64,000 bases of DNA from an uncultured Clostridia bacterium (GCA_947631235.1 CANRKO010000002.1:124001-188000); one strand, 5' to 3'; positions 7,016 through 16,271 are shown, counted from the first letter of the stretch. A program made the numbers and translations. The notes: a model not told the origin generated them from the letters alone.

Positions 7016-8887
7016 GTGACACGGAAACAGAAAAGGAATTTTGCCCGCATAATCGCGTCGGCGGTGCTGCTCGTCGTGTGCGCGGCTGTTGACAAATACA
7101 TAGCTTTGCCGAGGTGGGCGCTCATACTTATTTACGCCTTGCCGTACCTTACGGCGGGTTACGACGTGCTTATAAAATCGTTTAAGGGCATAATACACGG
7201 TCAGGTGTTCGACGAAAATTTCCTTATGGCTGTCGCGACGATCGGCGCGTTCGTGCTGGGCGAGTACCCCGAAGCGGCGTCCGTAATGATTTTTTACCAG
7301 ACGGGCGAGATGTTCCAGTCGGTAGCGGTCGGAAAGAGCCGCCGCAGCATAAGCGAGCTTATGGACATACGCCCCGATTACGCGAATGTGGAGCGTGACG
7401 GCACTCTCGTGCAGGTCGACCCGAACGAGGTGGAAATCGGTACGGAGATAGTTGTTAAGCCCGGTGAGAAAATACCGATTGACGGCGTTATAACCGAGGG
7501 TCACACGACTCTCGACGCGTCCGCGCTGACGGGCGAGAGTATGCCGGTTGAGACTGGCGAGGGTAGCGCGGTGCAAAGCGGCTGCATAAATTCAACGGGG
7601 CTTATAAAGCTGCGTACCACAAAGGTGTTCGGCGAGTCAACGGCGTCAAAAATACTGGAACTTGTGGAAAACAGCGGCGCGAAAAAGTCGCGCTCGGAAA
7701 ACTTTATAACGAAATTTGCGCGTTACTACACTCCTATCGTGTGCGCACTCGCGCTAGCGCTTGCCGTAATCGCGCCGCTTGCGAGTATGGCTTTGGGCAT
7801 GAGTGCCGATTGGAGCAAATGGATCATGCGCGCGCTGATATTCCTTGTAATAAGCTGTCCGTGCGCGCTTGTGATAAGTATACCCTTAAGCTTTTTCGCC
7901 TGCATAGGCGGCGCGGGTACGAAGGGCGTGCTTATAAAGGGTTCGACGTATATCGAAACGCTCTCGAAGGTTGACGCTGTCGTGTTCGACAAGACCGGTA
8001 CCGTCACAAAGGGTGTGTTCGAGGTCGCGGGCGTGCATCATAATGTAATGGAAGAAGAAAGATTGCTCGAATACGCCGCGCTCGCGGAAAGCAGCTCTAA
8101 CCACCCGATAGCGAAAAGCATAGCGAAAATTCTCGGCGACAACGCCGATAAGTCACGCGTCACCGAGGTCGAGGAACTCAGCGGTCAGGGCATGCGCGCC
8201 GTGATAGACGGCAAAAGCGTGGCTGTCGGCAACGACAGGCTTATGGAAAAACTCGGCATAGAATACAAGCCGTGCCACAAGGCTGGAACGGTTCTGCACG
8301 TCGCGGTAGACGGCAGCTACGAGGGACACATACTTATCTCCGACGTTGTAAAGCCGCAGGCGAAACGCGCCGTTACAGAACTTCACGAGTGCGGCGTAAA
8401 TCAAACTGTAATGCTCACCGGCGACAACGCGAAAACTGCCGAATACGTCGCGAAGGAAATAGGCGTGAGCAAGGCGTACTCGCACCTCATGCCGGAGGAT
8501 AAGGTGGAAAAGGTCGAGGAGTTGCTCGCCGAACAAAAGAAGGGCGCGGCTCTCGCGTTCGTCGGCGACGGCTTAAACGACGCGCCCGTGCTGTCACGCG
8601 CCGACGTGGGTATCGCCATGGGCGCGCTCGGTTCGGACGCGGCGATCGAGGCGGCTGACGTGGTGCTTATGGACGACGACCCGCTTAAAATCCCGCTTGC
8701 GATACGCATATCGAAAAAATGTATGCGTATTGTGTACGAGAATATCGGCTTTGCCATAGGCGTAAAATTCGCGTTTCTGCTTTTGGGCGCGATAGGCGTC
8801 GCGAATATGTGGTTCGCGATATTCGCCGACGTGGGCGTGATGATTATAGCGGTGTTAAACGCGATACGAATGTTAAGCAATAAATAA
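7016..8887 (+). CDS. P1B-type heavy-metal-transporting ATPase (ZntA/CadA-like), without N-terminal HMA domain
   Basis: Membrane efflux pump, likely for Zn, Cd or Pb. Seen in order: two N-terminal membrane hairpins, an actuator domain with LTGESMPV, the membrane metal site SCPCALVIS (about residue 281), the phosphorylated Asp in DKTGTVTKG (about 325), SSNHPIAKS in the nucleotide domain, GDGLNDAP, and the C-terminal FADVGVMIIAVLNA helix whose Asp fits Zn/Cd pumps. GTG 7016, five bases after AAGGGGAAGG, is preferred over TTG 6992. Length is 623 residues, short only because the HMA domain is encoded separately just upstream. Confidence 0.93.
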   Translation: MTRKQKRNFARIIASAVLLVVCAAVDKYIALPRWALILIYALPYLTAGYDVLIKSFKGIIHGQVFDENFLMAVATIGAFVLGEYPEAASVMIFYQTGEMFQSVAVGKSRRSISELMDIRPDYANVERDGTLVQVDPNEVEIGTEIVVKPGEKIPIDGVITEGHTTLDASALTGESMPVETGEGSAVQSGCINSTGLIKLRTTKVFGESTASKILELVENSGAKKSRSENFITKFARYYTPIVCALALALAVIAPLASMALGMSADWSKWIMRALIFLVISCPCALVISIPLSFFACIGGAGTKGVLIKGSTYIETLSKVDAVVFDKTGTVTKGVFEVAGVHHNVMEEERLLEYAALAESSSNHPIAKSIAKILGDNADKSRVTEVEELSGQGMRAVIDGKSVAVGNDRLMEKLGIEYKPCHKAGTVLHVAVDGSYEGHILISDVVKPQAKRAVTELHECGVNQTVMLTGDNAKTAEYVAKEIGVSKAYSHLMPEDKVEKVEELLAEQKKGAALAFVGDGLNDAPVLSRADVGIAMGALGSDAAIEAADVVLMDDDPLKIPLAIRISKKCMRIVYENIGFAIGVKFAFLLLGAIGVANMWFAIFADVGVMIIAVLNAIRMLSNK

Positions 8888-8912
8888 AAAAAGGGCGTAA
8901 AGCCCTTTTTTG
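8886..8912. terminator. Bidirectional terminator between the ATPase and recombinase genes
   Basis: AAAAAAAGGGC-GTAA-GCCCTTTTTT: a short GC stem with an A-run on one side and a T-run on the other, between two convergent stop codons. Confidence 0.85.
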
Positions 8913-8913
8913 T

Positions 8914-9723
8914 TTACCACGTTACCACCTTATCCACAAGCGTCTGCTGCTCGCTCGCGGTACGGCGCAGGTAAATGCGCGTCGTTTCGATGCTCTCGTG
9001 ACCCATCAGGTCGGCGAGCAGCGCAATATCGTTGTACTTGTCGAGAAAATTTTTCGCGTAGCGGTGACGGAACGAGTGCGGGTACACGACCGTCGTGTCC
9101 ATGCCGAACATTTTCGCGTACTTTTTAAGCTGCTGCGAAATGCCGCGCGTCGTTATCTGGTCGCCGTACCTGTTAAGGAACAGGTAGCCCGATCGTCTGC
9201 CCGTCGATTCGAGCCATTTGAGCGTTTCGTTTTTAAGGCGTTTCGGGATATAGAGACGGCGGAGTTTACCGCCCTTGGCGTAAATGTCGAAGTAACCCGT
9301 CTGCACATGCTCGACCTTTATCTGTACAAGCTCGCTCACTCTCGCGCCCGTCGCGCCGAGGTACCACACCACGAAATACCACTCCATAAGCCCGCGCCTG
9401 CGGAGCTGACTTTTAAAAAAGCTGTAGTCCGCGTTGCTTATGACGTTTTCGAGAAAGTTCTTCTGCTGCACCTTTACCGCCTTCAGTTTCAGCCTGTCCT
9501 TGCCGATGTAGGCGAGGTACTTGTTTATCGCCTGTATGCGCAGATTGACGGTTTTCGGCTTAAACGTTTCCATTAAATAACCCTTGTACGCGAGCAGATT
9601 TTCCTTCGTCGCGCCGTCGTAGTGGTCGTCGAAAAACCGCACCGTCCACAGATACGAGCGTATCGTGTTTTCCGACAGATTGCCCTTCCTCAGACTTTCC
9701 TCAAATGTAATTTTTTTTCTCAT
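8914..9723 (-). CDS. Tyrosine recombinase / site-specific integrase
   Basis: A 269-residue recombinase with the two usual parts. The N-terminal SAM-like core-binding domain covers about residues 1-85. The catalytic domain carries Arg in GARVSELVQI, the HSFRH box, LADLMGH and the Tyr nucleophile in TRIYLRR. All catalytic residues appear present. ATG 9723 follows TTTTTGGAGG. No phage, conjugative or att-like sequences are visible beside it, so it may be a XerD-like housekeeping enzyme or an orphan integrase. It is slightly shorter than typical XerC/XerD (about 300). Confidence 0.88.
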   Translation of the reverse strand: MRKKITFEESLRKGNLSENTIRSYLWTVRFFDDHYDGATKENLLAYKGYLMETFKPKTVNLRIQAINKYLAYIGKDRLKLKAVKVQQKNFLENVISNADYSFFKSQLRRRGLMEWYFVVWYLGATGARVSELVQIKVEHVQTGYFDIYAKGGKLRRLYIPKRLKNETLKWLESTGRRSGYLFLNRYGDQITTRGISQQLKKYAKMFGMDTTVVYPHSFRHRYAKNFLDKYNDIALLADLMGHESIETTRIYLRRTASEQQTLVDKVVTW

Positions 9724-9765
9724 GGTAAAAACCTCCAAAAATTTATTCGGCTTGCGCCAAAAAGT

Positions 9766-9774
9766 ATTATAGCA
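9766..9774 (-). promoter_or_regulatory. Extended -10 promoter of the recombinase gene
   Basis: On the minus strand TGCTATAAT forms an extended -10 element; no good -35 box is seen. It lies about 45 bp before the recombinase ATG. Confidence 0.5.
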
Positions 9775-9865
9775 CAGGCAATAAAACTACATTTTTAAAA
9801 TATTGTGAAAATATAGTGACAAAAAATAAAATTTTAATAAATGTTAAAATTATTACCAAAAACTA

Positions 9866-9894
9866 TTGACAATTTACAGTATGTGAATTATAAT
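9866..9894 (+). promoter_or_regulatory. Sigma-A promoter of the acyl-CoA ligase operon
   Basis: TTGACA (9866-9871) and TATAAT (9889-9894), both perfect, with a 17-bp spacer; AGGAGG follows just before the ATG at 9928. The upstream 100 bp is very AT-rich and may act as an UP element. Confidence 0.85.
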
Positions 9895-9927
9895 CCAGAT
9901 ATATACTTTGATTAGGAGGTAGGTTGC

Positions 9928-11775
9928 ATGGCAACAGAAACAAAAAGAGAACGTTTCGAGAGAATATCGGAGGCGCGCCGCGAAAAGGTGCTTGACGCGG
10001 TAAGGCTGCTCGAAAACTGCTCGAACAAATCAAATTACGATTACAAGCTTGACGAGATAGAGAGCATATTCGCCGACATAGAGGAGGCTCTTGCCGAGGC
10101 GAAATCCAAGTTTACGGGTAACGAAAAGCAGCGCGGCATAAAGACCTTTATAAAGGGCTTTCAGGAGGAATACACGTGGCTTTCGGGCTTTATGCGCAAC
10201 GTTGACCGTTTCGCCGACAAGGAGGCTCTCGTGAACCCGTCATCGGGTCAAAGCTGGACATACAAGGAACTTAACGCCGAGGCAAACAAATTCGCCGACG
10301 CAATTCTTAAGGCGGGACTTAAAAAGGGCGACGTCGTGATGTTCCAACTTCTCAACTGCCCCGAATTTGTGTTCGCGTACCTCGCGTGCCACAAGACGGG
10401 AACGGTAAGCTGTCCTATCAATTTCCGTTTAAGCTCCGGCGAAATCGCCGTGACGATCGAGGACAGTAAGCCGAAGATATTTATATACGAGGCGATGAAC
10501 AGCGAGGTCGTGGAGCAGGCGTTAAAATTATCGAAGTACAAGCCCGAGACAGTTATTATGGTTGATTCGAGCAAAACAGAGCCAATAGACGGCGCGGTTA
10601 CGTACTCCGAATTTGTGAAGGACGCGAGCACGGAAAATCCGCAGCTTGATTGGAAACTCTCGACCTACGACGAAACATCGCGCCTGTACACGTCCGGCAC
10701 GACCGGCAGACCGAAGGGCGTATGTCTCACGAGCATTAACGAGGTTTTGAGCGCGCACGACGTAATGATACATTTCCCGCTGTCGAGCGACGACAAGACG
10801 ATGAACACAACGCCGTGGTTCCACCGCGGAGGACTTCACTCCGGCGGCATAACTCCGACGCTTTACGCGGGCGGAACGGTCGTAATACTTAAAAAATTCG
10901 ACGCGGCTGAAACACTCAGACGCATAGAAAAATTAAAGCTTACATTCATAATCGGCGTGCCGAACGTGCTGGAACTTTTGACGGACGCGCAGATTAAAAA
11001 CAACTTCGACCTTTCGAGCCTTAACGGCATAGTAACGATGGGCGCACCGCTTGAAAGAGCCGCTTGTATGCGCTATCAGGAGGTGCTTACGCCGAGAATA
11101 TTCAACGGCTACGGCACTACTGAAACGTTCTGGAACACGTTCCTGCGTCCTACGGAACTCCCCGATATGGCGGGTACGGCGGGCAGATCGTGTACCGATG
11201 ACGACGTTCGCGTAGTAAAGGTGTTTGACGACCGCAACGCCATGCCCGACGAGCTTGCCGACATGGACGGCAGAGAGGTCGGCGAGGTTATCATAAAATC
11301 GTACGCGAAGGGCTCGTACTTCTACTACAGAAACGACGAGGAAAGCGAGAGAAAGTTCAGCAACGGCTTTATGTACACAGGCGACCTCGGCACATGGGAT
11401 AAGAACCGCTTTGTGAGCATCGTCGGCAGAAAGGACGACATGATTATATCGGGCGGCGAGAACATATACCCCGTGCAGGTCGAGGAGGCTTTAAACACTC
11501 ATCCGAAAGTTGTGGACTGCATCGTGACGTCGGTTCCCGACAAGACGCGCGGCGAGATCGTGACGGCTTACGTAGTGAGGGCGGACGAGACGCTGACCGT
11601 CGGCGAACTTGAACAGTTCTGCAAGAACAACCCGATGATAGCGAATTACAAGCGTCCGCGCTACTATCGCTTTGTGTCCGAAATCCCGCTGAACGCGACG
11701 GGTAAAAAGCTACACTACAAGATGAAGGAAATCGCCCGCGGAGATTTGAGAAACGGACTGCTGGTGAGAGTATAA
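9928..11775 (+). CDS. Acyl-CoA synthetase / AMP-dependent ligase with N-terminal helical extension
   Basis: ANL-superfamily enzyme that adenylates a carboxylic acid and transfers it to CoA. Motifs seen: YTSGTTGRPKGV (ATP loop), NGYGTTE, YTGDLG, GRKDDMIISGGENIYP and the C-terminal NATGKK with the catalytic Lys. The first ~90 residues are charged, probably helical, and not part of the normal ligase fold. They contain the run LLENCSNKSNYDY; their role is unknown. The substrate cannot be told from sequence. The stop overlaps the next ATG (TAATG), so the ligase and the amidohydrolase are translationally coupled and probably act in one pathway. Confidence 0.88.
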   Translation: MATETKRERFERISEARREKVLDAVRLLENCSNKSNYDYKLDEIESIFADIEEALAEAKSKFTGNEKQRGIKTFIKGFQEEYTWLSGFMRNVDRFADKEALVNPSSGQSWTYKELNAEANKFADAILKAGLKKGDVVMFQLLNCPEFVFAYLACHKTGTVSCPINFRLSSGEIAVTIEDSKPKIFIYEAMNSEVVEQALKLSKYKPETVIMVDSSKTEPIDGAVTYSEFVKDASTENPQLDWKLSTYDETSRLYTSGTTGRPKGVCLTSINEVLSAHDVMIHFPLSSDDKTMNTTPWFHRGGLHSGGITPTLYAGGTVVILKKFDAAETLRRIEKLKLTFIIGVPNVLELLTDAQIKNNFDLSSLNGIVTMGAPLERAACMRYQEVLTPRIFNGYGTTETFWNTFLRPTELPDMAGTAGRSCTDDDVRVVKVFDDRNAMPDELADMDGREVGEVIIKSYAKGSYFYYRNDEESERKFSNGFMYTGDLGTWDKNRFVSIVGRKDDMIISGGENIYPVQVEEALNTHPKVVDCIVTSVPDKTRGEIVTAYVVRADETLTVGELEQFCKNNPMIANYKRPRYYRFVSEIPLNATGKKLHYKMKEIARGDLRNGLLVRV

Positions 11776-12572
11776 TGAAAATCATAGACTTCCACACGCA
11801 TATCTATCCCGATAAACTCGCGGTGCGGGGAAGTCAGAGCGTATGCGATTTTTACGGGCTTGACTACCACAACACGGGCAGCGTGGACGTGCTGCTTTAT
11901 GAGGGCAAAAAAGCGGGCATATCCGAATTTGTGCTGCTGCCCGTGGCTGTGAAGGCTGAACACGTGAAAAGCATAAACGACTTTACCGCCCGCGAGGTTA
12001 GGGAGCATAAGGAATTTTACGGTTTCGGAACGGTTCACGCGGAAATGGACAACATGGCTGAGGAGGTCGAGAGAATATTCTCTCTCGGTTTAAGGGGCGT
12101 AAAAATACACCCCGACACGCAGCGTTTTAACATAGACGACGAGCGCCTTTATCCGATGTACGACGCGGTAAGGGGCAAGGCTCCCGTCGTCATACACTGC
12201 GGAGACCCGCGGTACGACTATTCCGACCCCGAAAGACTAAGGCGTGTGCTCGATTTATTTCCCGACCTGTGCGTGGTGGGAGCGCATCTGGGCGGCTGGT
12301 CGATGTTTGACAGAGCGTTCGAGTATTTGAAGGACACAAGCTGCTATTTCGATTTTTCAAGCTGCATGATGTTCATAGGCGCGGACGGTACACTCAAATA
12401 TATACGTGGCTACGGCGCGGACAGAATTGTTTTCGGAACGGACTTCCCGCTGTGGAATATGCCCGATGAGGTGGGAGCGTTTATATCTCTCGACCTCACG
12501 GACAATGAGAGAGAAAAGATAGCGTATAAAAACGCCGAAGAACTTCTAAAACTTCGGGGGACACTAAAGTAA
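11775..12572 (+). CDS. Amidohydrolase-family metal-dependent hydrolase
   Basis: A 265-residue TIM-barrel hydrolase of the amidohydrolase-2 type. Seen: the metal-binding HTH near the N-terminus (DFHTHIYP), VIHCGDP, VGAHLGGW and the catalytic Asp in FGTDFP. The substrate is unknown; this subgroup includes decarboxylases and ring hydrolases. It overlaps the ligase by one base. The last codons (RGTLK) are encoded by a GGGACACTAAA repeat unit and the TAA that follows it, so the C-terminus has been rewritten by repeat insertion. Confidence 0.8.
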   Translation: MKIIDFHTHIYPDKLAVRGSQSVCDFYGLDYHNTGSVDVLLYEGKKAGISEFVLLPVAVKAEHVKSINDFTAREVREHKEFYGFGTVHAEMDNMAEEVERIFSLGLRGVKIHPDTQRFNIDDERLYPMYDAVRGKAPVVIHCGDPRYDYSDPERLRRVLDLFPDLCVVGAHLGGWSMFDRAFEYLKDTSCYFDFSSCMMFIGADGTLKYIRGYGADRIVFGTDFPLWNMPDEVGAFISLDLTDNEREKIAYKNAEELLKLRGTLK

Positions 12573-12626
12573 ATAGGGACACTAAAAAACGGGGACACTA
12601 AAGTTTAACTTTAGTGTCCCCGTTTT
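12556..12626. repeat. GGGACACTAAA repeat cluster 1 (four units, palindromic end, bidirectional terminator)
   Basis: Exact units lie at 12558-12568, 12576-12586 and 12592-12602 on plus, and 12610-12620 inverted. The last two form a 41-bp palindrome (12586-12626) with flanking A and T runs that should terminate both convergent genes. The first unit encodes the end of the amidohydrolase. Confidence 0.92.
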
Positions 12627-12640
12627 GTATATTGATTTTA

Positions 12641-15600
12641 TTACTGAACGCCCAGAGCCGCGAACTCCGTAATCTCGCACGGCTCGTCGTCGAGCAGCTG
12701 GAGCTTAACGGAATTTGTGTACTTCGGCACGGGGAAGATAAACGTCTGCGCGTCGGTGCTGCCGTCGCTTACAGAGTCTATAACGACCTCCCAGCCGTCG
12801 CGGTTAGTGATGTCCTTAACGTCCTCTTCGGGTATGTCGTAACGCGTCGATACTCTAAACGGATGCTTTTTGCCGTCTGCGAATTTCACGATTACCGCGC
12901 TTATGGGCCATTTGTCGGTTTTCATCATAATTACGCCCTTACCGCTTGACTTCCATGCCGTTCCGTAATCGAAATCGCAAGCCAGCTTGCCGTCGCCCTC
13001 GCTCGCGTACACCTCAAGGGCGGTGGACTGCGTTCCGGTCATTTTCTCGCCGTTCGTATATACCTTGCCGCTTGCGGGCTGCGCTGCCTTCGCGCTCTTA
13101 ATCGTTTCGAGAGCCGCCTTGTCGTCGATTACCGTTTCAATATCACTTACGGTGATAACGCCCGTTTCGCCGTACCACTCGACCTTTTTATTTAATGCTT
13201 CCGATACTGCTCTTAAAGGAACGAACGTTCTGTCGCCGGTAATCTCCGGTGCGGCGTCCATGGTCTTTGCCGCGCCGTCAACGGTGTAATCAGTGCTGCC
13301 TATCGTCATTACAACGGTTGCCTCGGGACTTTGCACCGTTACCTGCTGCGCGTCAGCGTCCCACGTCACATACGCGCCGAACGCCTCCGATATAAAGCGC
13401 ATGGGAACCATCGTTCTTCCGTTTACGATATACGGCGCAAGTTCGTTGTTGCCGCCGTCGATGTAGTACGGCGCGCCGTTAATGAGAGCCTTCGGCTCGT
13501 CCGCCGCAAGCTGTGTAACGTCGCCCTCGTACAAATCGGAGATGTTCCACTCCTTTTTCGCAAGGTCGGGGTTCGTTATTTTGCTACCGTTCTCGTCAAC
13601 CGTGTAAATCTGCGGAACGGGGATTGTTTTCGTGTCGTAGCCGAGGCAGTAGTCAACGTGCGTCGGCTGGTTGTAGCCCACGTTCTGAACGGCTACCGCG
13701 TCGCGGTACTGATTATCCGACATGAGCGTCGGCAGCTTATAACTCGTCGGAATTGTGGTTGTGTAAATTCTAAGCTCCGAGTTGTCAAGCGTCGGGTAGA
13801 TTACTTCCTCGCGCCAGTCGCCGAGAATGTCAGCCGTAAGCGTCGGGTTCGACTTCGCGGAGTTGTTCGAGTGGCACTCCGTCGCCGAGAATATTTCCTC
13901 TACCTTATACGTGTACGGGTTGTATTTTGAAATGTTTACGCCGTCGAGTACCTCGCGTCCGAGGTCGCCGTCCCACCACGCGAAGAAGTTCGCGGGTATG
14001 CTGTAGTTGTCGGTTATAAGGTTGCCGTCCGACGCGATAAGCAAGCCTATCGACGACCAGCTTTCCGCGCCCTCGTGCGTCGGGTCTATATCGTCGCTGC
14101 CGCCGCGTCCCACGTCGAGGCTCGTCTTGGGCGACGACCACAAAATCTCGCCCGTGCGCGCGTCCTTCATCTGATGACCGTACTTGCCGCTTTCATGAAC
14201 CGAGAATATTTCAAGTCCCGGGCGCGACGGAACGAGGTCGCCCATGTGCTGCGCGTCGCCGTGCGCCAAATCGGTGTTTGAATAGAGAGGTTCACCGTTG
14301 TCGTCATACGTCGTTGAACCGTATATGATTTCGTCCTTACCGTCGTAGTCAACATCGGCAACGCAAAGCGAGTGATTTCCTCTGCCGCGATAGGGGAGCG
14401 ACTCCTCCTTCGTCATAAAGTCGGTGTCGAAAATCCAGTCGTTTACTATCTTATTGTCAACCATCGAATACGCCGCGAGAACCGTCTTATCGTAGTAACC
14501 TCTCGCGAACATCATCGACGGAGTGTCGCCGTTTTCGTAGAACACGCACGCGTTGTAACGCTCGGAACGGTTGCCCCAGTCGTCGCCCCATGACGTAACG
14601 TCCCACTTAACGCCGTCGCGCTCGCCCTTCGTCTGCGGGTAGTAATCAGTGGTGTCGATAACCGCGCCCGTCTCGCCGTCAAATACGGTGAGGTAAAGCG
14701 GGCCGTCGAGGTTTTTGCCTATATCGTTTCTCCAGTCCTTTTTCGGGTCGCCGATAACCGTGCCGTCGCCCGCGACCGTACCGTCGGCTGTACGCATAGC
14801 GACTTCGGCTTTGCCGTCGTTGTTGAAGTCGGCGCATAAGAATTGCGTGTCATGCGCGCCGCTGCGGACGTTTATGCCCAAATCAATTCTCCAGAGTTTC
14901 GTGCCGTCAAGCTTGTACGCGTCGAAAAGCGTGTTGCCCGTCGCGCCGGAGTGCGAACTGTCGCGTGAGTTGGACGGATCCCATTTGAGGATGATTTCAA
15001 GTTCGCCGTCGCCGTCGAGGTCGGCGGTAGACGCGTCGTTCGCGATATAGAAGTATTCCTCCTCGGTTTCGGGGTTGATCCTCACCTTGCCGCCGGCGGG
15101 AACGTCCAGCTTAAAGCCGATATAGTCCTTGTCAAGCAGCTTTACCTCGTCGCACTTTTCACCCTCCGCGCCGTTTATTACGGGAGCAACGGCGTAAGCG
15201 TCGCCCGCCTTCGCGTCGTAGTCAACGTAATTCGTCTTGTTCATCGGCTCGGCGTTGAGTTTTTCGCCGTTTTTGTAGAGGTTATATCTCGTGTCCGCGC
15301 TTTCCGTTCCGAGCCACCGCCACGAAATAAAGCCGTACGTCTCGGAGTAAACCGCGACAAGACCTCTGTCGAGCGTTTCCATCTTGCGCTGCATGTCGGG
15401 ACGCGCGTCGATGAGCTTCTGCGTCTCGCTGCCGTCCGACACGCCCGTGTGAATTGTCAGCGGCTCGGGGTCGGGCGGTACGTCGCCTATCTCGGTGTAA
15501 TCGCCGTCGGCGGTGTCGTTTAAAAGCTCCTCGCCGTCCGCCGTTACAACTATATTGTCAACATACGCATAAACGCCGGGATCCGTTACGTACGGCGTGT

Positions 15601-16213
15601 AGCCGATACGCGTCACGGGCGCTTTCGCGTCGGAGTAAGCGTAATCCTTGCCGTCCGCCTTTATGTACTCCTCGCCGTCCTTGTAGATCGTGAATTTTTT
15701 ATTCTTCCATTCGAGCTTAAAGTTGTGCCACTCGTTCTTTATTGACACATACTCGCCGCCCTCGGTAAACTTTTTCTCGTCGTTTATAAGTCCCTCGGTT
15801 ATGGACGTCGAGCCGCTGTCGGGGAAGAAGTAAATTCCCGTCATGCTGCCCTTGCCGAATACATCGGTCGTTCCGGTGTAGAACGCGTAGCGGAAGCCCT
15901 GCGACATTCCGTACCAGTCGAACGAAACGCTCCAGTCGTCCTTCATCGTGTACTTGCCGCTTTTCTGCTCGTAGAGATAGTCCGACGGAAGCTCGATATA
16001 CGGATTTACGCCCTTTTCCGCGTCGTCGCCCCTGTTTGTCGAAAATCCGTCAAACGCGAATACGTTTCCTTTGTCCGCGTCCGTCGGGTCGGCAGTGACC
16101 GTAAGGCTTCCCTTACCGCCGTAAATGCTCAAACTGTCCTCCGCCGCAGCAGCAGGTACGGCAAGACTCGCCGCCATACCGACAATAACGGCTAAACTGA
16201 TTAAACGCTTCAT
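12641..16213 (-). CDS. Secreted multidomain rhamnogalacturonan lyase (PL11-type)
   Basis: An 1190-residue extracellular enzyme predicted to cleave the rhamnogalacturonan-I backbone of pectin by beta-elimination. Seen: a signal peptide (MKRLISLAVIVG...AAAA), a concanavalin-like beta domain (about 27-235), and the PL11 propeller-like core (about 270-875) with repeated Ca-binding loops such as ADLDGDGELE, ADFNNDGKAE and ADVDYDGKDE. A copper amine oxidase N-terminal-like domain follows (about 915-1025, NGRTMVPMRFISEAFG), then a galactose-binding-like tail (about 1045-1190). No SLH or sortase anchor is seen. ATG has GGGGGAC upstream. The assignment rests on family resemblance of the core. Confidence 0.87.
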   Translation of the reverse strand: MKRLISLAVIVGMAASLAVPAAAAEDSLSIYGGKGSLTVTADPTDADKGNVFAFDGFSTNRGDDAEKGVNPYIELPSDYLYEQKSGKYTMKDDWSVSFDWYGMSQGFRYAFYTGTTDVFGKGSMTGIYFFPDSGSTSITEGLINDEKKFTEGGEYVSIKNEWHNFKLEWKNKKFTIYKDGEEYIKADGKDYAYSDAKAPVTRIGYTPYVTDPGVYAYVDNIVVTADGEELLNDTADGDYTEIGDVPPDPEPLTIHTGVSDGSETQKLIDARPDMQRKMETLDRGLVAVYSETYGFISWRWLGTESADTRYNLYKNGEKLNAEPMNKTNYVDYDAKAGDAYAVAPVINGAEGEKCDEVKLLDKDYIGFKLDVPAGGKVRINPETEEEYFYIANDASTADLDGDGELEIILKWDPSNSRDSSHSGATGNTLFDAYKLDGTKLWRIDLGINVRSGAHDTQFLCADFNNDGKAEVAMRTADGTVAGDGTVIGDPKKDWRNDIGKNLDGPLYLTVFDGETGAVIDTTDYYPQTKGERDGVKWDVTSWGDDWGNRSERYNACVFYENGDTPSMMFARGYYDKTVLAAYSMVDNKIVNDWIFDTDFMTKEESLPYRGRGNHSLCVADVDYDGKDEIIYGSTTYDDNGEPLYSNTDLAHGDAQHMGDLVPSRPGLEIFSVHESGKYGHQMKDARTGEILWSSPKTSLDVGRGGSDDIDPTHEGAESWSSIGLLIASDGNLITDNYSIPANFFAWWDGDLGREVLDGVNISKYNPYTYKVEEIFSATECHSNNSAKSNPTLTADILGDWREEVIYPTLDNSELRIYTTTIPTSYKLPTLMSDNQYRDAVAVQNVGYNQPTHVDYCLGYDTKTIPVPQIYTVDENGSKITNPDLAKKEWNISDLYEGDVTQLAADEPKALINGAPYYIDGGNNELAPYIVNGRTMVPMRFISEAFGAYVTWDADAQQVTVQSPEATVVMTIGSTDYTVDGAAKTMDAAPEITGDRTFVPLRAVSEALNKKVEWYGETGVITVSDIETVIDDKAALETIKSAKAAQPASGKVYTNGEKMTGTQSTALEVYASEGDGKLACDFDYGTAWKSSGKGVIMMKTDKWPISAVIVKFADGKKHPFRVSTRYDIPEEDVKDITNRDGWEVVIDSVSDGSTDAQTFIFPVPKYTNSVKLQLLDDEPCEITEFAALGVQ

Positions 16214-16271
16214 AAATAGTCCCCCTTCATTTTTCGTTTATGCAAATTTCTTATGTTCGGTTTTAATGATT

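Noticed and set aside
9724-9927. Invertible promoter segment next to the tyrosine recombinase
   Set aside because: The gap is AT-rich and holds two divergent promoters, but no convincing inverted repeats suitable for recombination were found.
12556-12626. CRISPR array at clusters of GGGACACTAAA
   Set aside because: Units are 11 bp, face both directions, have irregular spacing, and no cas genes are present; they fit a REP-type palindrome instead.
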